Shown here one piece after another: positions 8,082 to 11,599 of a DNA stretch of 11,599 nt. The DNA lies in assembly GCA_002731985.1 (NCBI GenBank), contig PCCT01000105.1:1-11599 (forward strand). The letters are read 5' to 3'. Origin of the DNA: Nitrospinota bacterium. Its GTDB lineage: Bacteria; Nitrospinota; Nitrospinia; Nitrospinales; VA-1. Both the position numbers and the translations under genes were made by a program. Numbering within the stretch: position 1 is the first letter of the stretch; every line of letters starts with the position of its first letter. Below the pieces are notes generated by a model, which searched no databases, was not told the origin of the DNA, and was given only the letters and a program-made list of their open reading frames with translations.

Positions 8082-8915
8082 ATGGAAAATGCTCCCGCCC
8101 CTGTTATCGGAAACTCCCCAAGACCCGGTACTATCGTATTCGGACCCGCTCGTGAGAGCGCAGGAGAAGCACGGGTCTATTCCAGACTTTTCAGATGTCG
8201 CAAAGATGGATTCGACTATATGGGACAGGTCAAGATCGACTCCCAGCTTCTTGCGCTTAAGATGGAAGTATTTAATGCGAGTTATTTTGAGTGTTTCGAT
8301 GTTTCCAGGGAGGAAGTTGCTACCGCTTTGGAAAAGAAATTGCTTGTCAAACTTTTGTCCGACAAGAGTCTGGCAGAGGGATTTAAAGAAACTGTTCGCG
8401 CTCTCTTAAACGGAGATGAAGCGGAAAGCGATTCTTCACCAGAGCCGGAACTCACTGGCGATGGCAAGATCGATTTGAAAGAGACATTTGATCGGCTCAA
8501 CGCCGAATATTTTTCAGACAAAATTAAAGCCGATGTTGAATGGGGTAAAAAAGTGAATAAGAAAAACCTCACCTCATTCAGATTTGGTTCTTATGACCCG
8601 GCAAAAAAGCTCATCCGAATTCATCCTCGACTGGATCAGGATTTTGTTCCTCGGTCGGTGTTGGAACTGACCGTGTATCATGAAATGTGCCATCAGTCGG
8701 CACCTATGAAACGGAAAAAAGGTATGTGGATGGCGCATCACCCCGAGTTCAAAGAAAAAGAGCGCGAATACCGCCATTACGAGGAAGCCCGCGCCTGGGA
8801 AAAAGCGAACTGGAAAAAACTAATGGGTCCAGCAGGTAACAAAAGCAGGAAAAACAAAGCCGAGGCTTCGCCCGAAACACCTGATATTGAAGAAATTACC
8901 ACCTTGGCCGGGTGA
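8082..8915 (+). CDS. SprT-like zinc metalloprotease domain protein
   Basis: The 277-residue protein has a C-terminal SprT-like domain (about 130-250). This is the fold of bacterial SprT and of the eukaryotic protease SPRTN, which degrades DNA-protein crosslinks. The pattern includes LKETFDRLNAEYF (132-144), the strand KLIRIHPRLD, the zinc motif HEMCH (200-204; ligands H200 and H204, catalytic E201), and the downstream ligand region AHHPEFKEKEREY (218-230), where H219 or H220 is the third ligand. The first 110 or so residues are not recognised. They end in an acidic, Ser/Pro/Glu-rich linker (112-127). The C-terminal tail is basic (NKSRKNKAEA). No signal peptide or membrane segment is seen, so it is cytoplasmic. 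ATG 8082 has AAAGGTG (8067-8073) eight bases upstream. The gene is alone between its own promoter and a strong terminator. The substrate is unknown; DNA-protein crosslink repair is inference from SPRTN. Confidence 0.85.
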   Translation: MENAPAPVIGNSPRPGTIVFGPARESAGEARVYSRLFRCRKDGFDYMGQVKIDSQLLALKMEVFNASYFECFDVSREEVATALEKKLLVKLLSDKSLAEGFKETVRALLNGDEAESDSSPEPELTGDGKIDLKETFDRLNAEYFSDKIKADVEWGKKVNKKNLTSFRFGSYDPAKKLIRIHPRLDQDFVPRSVLELTVYHEMCHQSAPMKRKKGMWMAHHPEFKEKEREYRHYEEARAWEKANWKKLMGPAGNKSRKNKAEASPETPDIEEITTLAG

Positions 8916-8933
8916 CCTGCTTGCTATTAACAG

Positions 8934-8965
8934 CCGGGGCTCCTGACGGGGCTCCGGTTTTTTTT
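8934..8965 (+). terminator. Strong rho-independent terminator after the SprT-like gene
   Basis: A 10-pair stem, CCGGGGCTCC (8934-8943) with GGGGCTCCGG (8948-8957), includes two G-U pairs and closes a TGAC tetraloop. Eight T residues (8958-8965) follow directly. It starts 18 bases after the stop codon at 8913-8915. Confidence 0.94.
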
Positions 8966-8991
8966 ATTTAATGCGGGAGGAGAAAATAGAA

Positions 8992-9066
8992 ATGGGTTTT
9001 TGGATTAGAATAATTATGGGCGCAGTTATAGCCATGTTCACACTGTACATGATGTGGGAAAATTAG
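8992..9066 (+). CDS. Putative 24-residue single-span membrane peptide
   Basis: ATG 8992 opens 24 codons ending in TAG at 9064-9066. A near-perfect SD, GGGAGGAG (8975-8982), sits nine bases upstream and is the best ribosome site in the window. The peptide starts MGFWIRIIMG and ends FTLYMMWEN. It is almost wholly hydrophobic, with one Arg near the start and one Glu near the end, as expected of one short membrane helix. An in-frame ATG at 8971 would add seven residues but would swallow the SD. I know no matching family. It lies only 26 bases after the terminator, so it needs read-through or its own promoter. A CTGACG/TTTAAT pair at 8943-8972 is a weak possibility. Small membrane proteins of this size often regulate larger membrane partners, but nothing here identifies one. 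Confidence 0.5.
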   Translation: MGFWIRIIMGAVIAMFTLYMMWEN

Positions 9067-9171
9067 ATGAAATACCAGCAAGAATGATTAAATGGATTAG
9101 CGTGCGTTATTAGTAATTCTCCCACAATTTGGCTGGCGACCCTAGAAGTAAAACTTAATGAGGAAAACATT

Positions 9172-9351
9172 TTGAACCTTAAAATCCTTCTCTTTCTATG
9201 CGGCTTGGTGGGAGTCCTATATTTTCTATTGCCGTTCATTATCATGATTATTAAGGTTTATATATACCAGTTGACCATCGAATACGGATTCTATCTTCTT
9301 CTTCTCCTGGCGGGAGTCGGTTTTTATTTCTGGCGGAGGCTCCAAAGCTGA
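9172..9351 (+). CDS. Putative 59-residue two-span membrane protein (TTG start)
   Basis: TTG 9172 opens 59 codons ending in TGA at 9349-9351. GAGGA (9160-9164) lies seven bases upstream, a good SD. Two hydrophobic spans are visible: residues about 5-27 (ILLFLCGLVGVLYF, then LLPFIIMII) and about 38-54 (EYGFYLLLLLAGVGFYFW). They are joined by KVYIYQLTIEYG, and a short basic tail, RRLQS, follows. No in-frame ATG, GTG or TTG exists between the preceding stop (9085-9087) and the TTG, so the SD decides the start. I do not recognise the family. The non-ATG start and small size make automatic annotation likely to miss it. It follows the 24-residue ORF by 105 bases, and the two might form one small unit. 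A minus-strand ORF over the same bases lacks comparable support. Confidence 0.62.
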   Translation: MNLKILLFLCGLVGVLYFLLPFIIMIIKVYIYQLTIEYGFYLLLLLAGVGFYFWRRLQS

Positions 9352-9416
9352 TTCCCGTCTTCTTTTGGGGTAAGCAGGCAGGACATTGGATGCTGATAAA
9401 GTCGGCATTATGATGC

Positions 9417-9446
9417 TTGCCAATTCCACCTAAAAAAGCTTACAAT
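9417..9446 (+). promoter_or_regulatory. Probable sigma70 promoter of the P-II/yggS/proC operon
   Basis: TTGCCA (9417-9422) and TACAAT (9441-9446) each differ from consensus by one base, at an 18-base spacing. Transcription should start near 9453. The leader would be about 75 bases and begin just before AAAAGGAG (9456-9463). No clear sigma54 (GG-N10-GC type) site, common at P-II genes in proteobacteria, was noticed. Confidence 0.6.
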
Positions 9447-9487
9447 CTACTATTCAAAAGGAGTTGTCTCGAATATCATGTTAGTGA

Positions 9488-9532
9488 ATGATTGAGGTAG
9501 AGATCACAAAACCCTTTGTGCTATCGCTATGA
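9488..9532 (+). CDS. Possible 14-codon leader ORF overlapping the P-II start
   Basis: ATG 9488 encodes MIEVEITKPFVLSL. Its TGA (9530-9532) overlaps the P-II ATG as ATGA. The P-II start itself has no SD within 20 bases, so re-initiation from this ORF would explain its translation. The only good SD in the leader, AAAAGGAG (9456-9463), is 14 bases before a five-codon ORF at ATG 9478 (MLVND) and 24 bases before this one, both too far for normal use. The arrangement is therefore suggestive, not proven. I see no run of regulatory codons of the classical attenuator type. Confidence 0.25.
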   Translation: MIEVEITKPFVLSL

Positions 9533-9867
9533 AAAAAATACAATGTTACATTCAGCATAAGAAACTCGAAGAGGTGAGGGGGAAACTTTTCGAACTGGGG
9601 GTTCCGGGTCTTTCGGTCATTGATGCCAAAGGGATCGGTAAGCCGTTGAGTCAGTTTGAGTCCATGCCGGATGCCAAGGTTCCGCAATTCCTTCCCCGGG
9701 TTGAAATCACTATTGTTCTGGAAGACGAAGCGGTCGATGAAGTGGTCGATACCATTGCCAAGACGGCTCATACGGGGAACCTTGGAGACGGTAAGATATT
9801 TATTCTTCCGGTGGAAGAGGCGATCCGTATCCGCACGGGTGAGCGCGGAAAACAGGCACTGTACTGA
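9529..9867 (+). CDS. Divergent P-II family signalling protein (GlnB/GlnK-like, non-canonical T-loop)
   Basis: P-II proteins are trimers that bind ATP or ADP and 2-oxoglutarate to report carbon/nitrogen and energy status. This 112-residue protein has the standard length and start (MKKI) and keeps the C-terminal nucleotide signature TGNLGDGKIF (82-91) and IRIRTGE (99-105). Aligned by eye to E. coli GlnB, residues 1-44 need no gap, but the T-loop (about 37-54) is rewritten and one residue shorter. GRQKGH is replaced by GKPLSQ, so Q39, which helps coordinate Mg-ATP and 2-oxoglutarate, is Pro. The RGAEY segment with the uridylylated Tyr51 is absent. R57 stands at the Lys58 position. Nucleotide binding therefore looks retained, while 2-oxoglutarate binding and Tyr modification look lost. 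ATG 9529 lacks an SD; no upstream in-frame start exists before a stop at 9493-9495. The yggS-like gene follows after 21 bases, then proC, implying an operon. Confidence 0.9.
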   Translation: MKKIQCYIQHKKLEEVRGKLFELGVPGLSVIDAKGIGKPLSQFESMPDAKVPQFLPRVEITIVLEDEAVDEVVDTIAKTAHTGNLGDGKIFILPVEEAIRIRTGERGKQALY

Positions 9868-9888
9868 GTCTGGTTCTTCCTTGGGTCT

Positions 9889-10617
9889 TTGAACAATCCA
9901 TCCAATTTTGTCCAAATCGTTTTGATTGCCAAAAACTTTAAACAGGTACAGCGCAATATTATAAACGCCGCTGAAAAAGCCGGACGCGATTCTTCTGATG
10001 TGCGACTCGTCGCGGTGACCAAAGAACAGGGTGTTGATACAATTGCCGAAGGCCTGCGTGCAGGCACAGAGATTTTGGGCGAAAATAAGATTCAGGACGC
10101 GCAGGGTAAGGTAGAAACCCTTGGGTGCGATGGAATTGAATGGCACTTCATCGGTCACCTGCAAAAAAACAAAGTAAAATTTATTTTTGATTTGTTTGAT
10201 CTGATTCATTCGGTAGATAGCGCGGCTCTGGCTGAAGCGATTCATGAAAAAGCCCAGACTCGCGGAACCTGCATGCCAATCCTTCTTCAGGTCAATGTGT
10301 CTGGTGAAGCGTCGAAATTTGGTATGGACCCTGGAGACTTGTCGAAAGTAATTCGTCAGCTGGCGCCATTGGAAGGAGTGAAAATCAAAGGATTGATGAC
10401 GATTCCTCCGTTTGACTCCGATCCTGAAAAGTCGCGACCTTATTTTGTACGATTGCGAGAATTGCGCGATGCCTGTGCTGAGTTGGCTTTTCCTAATGTG
10501 TCGCTTGACGAGTTGTCTATGGGCATGTCCAACGATTATGAAGTCGCCGTTGAAGAGGGTGCAACCTTGGTGCGTGTGGGTACGGCATTGTTTGGGCCAC
10601 GTCCTTCGGCAGGTTGA
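9889..10617 (+). CDS. yggS: PLP homeostasis protein, YggS/PLPBP (PROSC, PipY) family
   Basis: This cytoplasmic protein binds pyridoxal 5'-phosphate in a single TIM barrel related to the N-domain of alanine racemase, has no known enzyme activity, and balances cellular PLP and amino/keto acid pools. Family motifs are clear. Residue numbers count from TTG 9889: LVAVTK with PLP lysine K45, LGENKIQDA (63-71), WHFIGHLQKNK (85-95), LQVNVSGEASKFG (133-145), GLMTIPP (168-174) and the signature SMGMSNDYEVA (210-220) with VRVGTALFG (228-236). The start is uncertain: TTG 9889 gives 242 residues, while TTG 9922 gives 231 and begins at the usual family position (LIAKNFKQV). Neither has a convincing SD, so coupling to the P-II gene 21 bases upstream is likely. 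The neighbouring proC is a frequent genomic partner of yggS. Confidence 0.95.
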   Translation: MNNPSNFVQIVLIAKNFKQVQRNIINAAEKAGRDSSDVRLVAVTKEQGVDTIAEGLRAGTEILGENKIQDAQGKVETLGCDGIEWHFIGHLQKNKVKFIFDLFDLIHSVDSAALAEAIHEKAQTRGTCMPILLQVNVSGEASKFGMDPGDLSKVIRQLAPLEGVKIKGLMTIPPFDSDPEKSRPYFVRLRELRDACAELAFPNVSLDELSMGMSNDYEVAVEEGATLVRVGTALFGPRPSAG

Positions 10618-10674
10618 ATGATGCGGCCCTATGCTTCATAATGAAGATATTGAAATTATCAGGAGATTATTATC

Positions 10675-11529
10675 GTGTTGACCAATAAAAAACTGGGATT
10701 CATTGGTGGCGGAAATATGGCCGAAGCTTTGGTTAAAGGGCTCATCACTTCGTCATTCATTGAAGCGAAAAATATTTTTGTCTCCGACCCGATTCAGGAA
10801 CGTTTAGGTTTCCTGCATAAGGAATACAAGATCAAGGCGATAGCAGATAATCGTGAATTGGTGCAAAAATGCGACATATTAATTCTGGCCATAAAGCCTC
10901 AGGTGGTGAGGAAGGTGTTGGAGAATTTTTCTGATTTGGTCGATGGTCATAAACTGGTTATTTCTGTAGCGGCCGGTGTCTCTATTGATATGATTGAAGG
11001 TATTCTTGACGAAGAAGGCGGGAAAAAAGTTTCTGTAGTGCGGACCATGCCTAATACTCCTGCGTTGGTTCAGGAGGGAGTGACGGCTATTTGCAGTAGT
11101 GAACACGCGACAAAAATGGATGTGAAAATTGCTCACCGCGTTTTCGAAGCGGTTGGTCAAACCGTTGATGTCGAAGAAGTTCACATCGACGCTGTTACCG
11201 GACTAAGCGGAAGCGGTCCCGCCTACATTTTTATGATCATCGAAGCTCTGTCTGATGCGGGCGTGAAGGTAGGGCTATCGCGGGAAGTTTCCAACATCCT
11301 TACGATTCAGACCGTTCTGGGGTCGGCCAAGCTTGCACGGGAAAGTGGAAAGCACCCGGGTGAACTCAAGGACATGGTGACATCTCCCGGCGGGACAACG
11401 ATTTCCGGACTGCATACTCTGGAGGAAGGTGGACTGCGCACGACATTGATGAACGCGGTAGAAATCGCGACGCGACGTTCCATAGCACTCGGAAAAAATT
11501 CCGCCAAAAATGATAGGTCTTCTAAGTGA
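10675..11529 (+). CDS. proC: Pyrroline-5-carboxylate reductase
   Basis: It catalyses the last step of proline synthesis, NAD(P)H-dependent reduction of 1-pyrroline-5-carboxylate to L-proline, in the cytoplasm. The 284-residue protein has a Rossmann nucleotide site (LGFIGGGNMAEAL, 7-19), LAIKPQ (71-76), RTMPNTPALVQEG (123-135), the helical dimer-domain entry TGLSGSGPAY (175-184) and the P5CR signature SPGGTTISGLHTLEEGG (237-253). Length is slightly above the usual 265-275 because of a polar C-terminal tail after ALGKNSA. The start is GTG 10675, with AGGAG (10661-10665) nine bases upstream; the adjacent TTG 10678 is a less likely alternative. Unlike the two genes before it, it has a strong SD of its own. 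The 57-base gap from yggS holds no terminator, so it is probably the third gene of that operon. Confidence 0.97.
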   Translation: MLTNKKLGFIGGGNMAEALVKGLITSSFIEAKNIFVSDPIQERLGFLHKEYKIKAIADNRELVQKCDILILAIKPQVVRKVLENFSDLVDGHKLVISVAAGVSIDMIEGILDEEGGKKVSVVRTMPNTPALVQEGVTAICSSEHATKMDVKIAHRVFEAVGQTVDVEEVHIDAVTGLSGSGPAYIFMIIEALSDAGVKVGLSREVSNILTIQTVLGSAKLARESGKHPGELKDMVTSPGGTTISGLHTLEEGGLRTTLMNAVEIATRRSIALGKNSAKNDRSSK

Positions 11530-11599
11530 GTTACGTTTGAAAGAAATTTAATTAATATTATTACTTCCAGCGGAATTTAAGCCACTCGCCCCGACCGGC
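11530..11599. other. Downstream flank of proC
   Basis: These 70 bases are A/T-rich around 11550-11565. No terminator hairpin, ORF or promoter is convincing, and the window ends before the next gene. Confidence 0.4.

Larger units (their letters stand above)
8966..9528. other. Gap between SprT-like gene and the P-II operon
   Basis: The stretch between the terminator and the P-II start carries the 24- and 59-codon membrane ORFs, a promoter and a leader with mini-ORFs (each listed separately). The remaining pieces, 9067-9171 and 9352-9416, show no RNA gene, hairpin of note or repeat. A short ORF from ATG 9067 (MKYQQE) touches the stop of the 24-codon ORF but has no supporting feature. Confidence 0.5.

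Noticed and set aside
9226..9429. 67-codon minus-strand ORF opposite the 59-residue membrane ORF
   Set aside because: It starts with GTG and has no clear SD. The plus-strand ORF has an SD and a coherent membrane topology, so the minus-strand frame is the less likely one.
9481..10245. 254-codon ORF on the minus strand antisense to the P-II and yggS-like genes
   Set aside because: It overlaps two well-supported conserved genes, has no recognisable motif and shows no matching SD or operon context. It is a shadow of their codon use.
10618..10641. Short ORF MMRPYAS directly after the yggS-like stop
   Set aside because: It has seven codons and no SD. The proC start has its own SD further on, so the ORF has no evident role.
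1..11599. CRISPR arrays, tRNA or rRNA genes, riboswitches, phage or defence genes
   Set aside because: I saw no regularly spaced repeats, no tRNA T-arm pattern and no proteins of these classes on reading both strands of the gaps.

Overview
The window reads as chromosomal DNA of a Gram-negative bacterium of moderate GC content. The evidence is a probable lipoprotein signal peptide, sigma70-like promoters and Shine-Dalgarno (SD) sites. No rRNA or other phylogenetic marker is present, so I cannot place it further; a Nitrospinota or deltaproteobacterial-type host is only a guess. Most genes are housekeeping. I see no complete mobile element, CRISPR array, tRNA or defence island, and no large undescribed system.

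Layout: (1) 76-3889, plus strand: exonuclease III (xthA), then a large M16C zinc peptidase of the PreP type, with a possible 33-codon ORF between them. (2) 3890-4173: a convergent gap holding a short decayed fragment of an IS3-family transposase (minus strand) and a 10-bp A/T-rich inverted repeat. (3) 4174-7895, minus strand: a probable lipoprotein alpha/beta-hydrolase whose stop overlaps the mutS2 start (ATGA). (4) 7896-8081: a divergent control region with an inverted repeat just upstream of a good promoter for a SprT-like metalloprotease gene (8082-8915), which ends at a strong intrinsic terminator. (5) 8966-9528: a gap with two unannotated small membrane-protein ORFs of 24 and 59 codons, each with an SD, then a promoter and a leader with mini-ORFs. 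(6) 9529-11529: a probable operon of a divergent P-II signalling protein, a YggS/PLPBP pyridoxal-phosphate homeostasis protein and pyrroline-5-carboxylate reductase (proC).

The most interesting part is the last operon. The P-II protein keeps the nucleotide-binding signature but has lost the T-loop glutamine and tyrosine that bind 2-oxoglutarate/Mg-ATP and accept uridylylation. It sits beside a homologue of cyanobacterial PipY, whose operon partner PipX is a P-II ligand. This suggests an altered P-II linked to PLP and proline/amino-acid metabolism. The two small membrane proteins and the transposase relic are the other observations easily missed by standard annotation.
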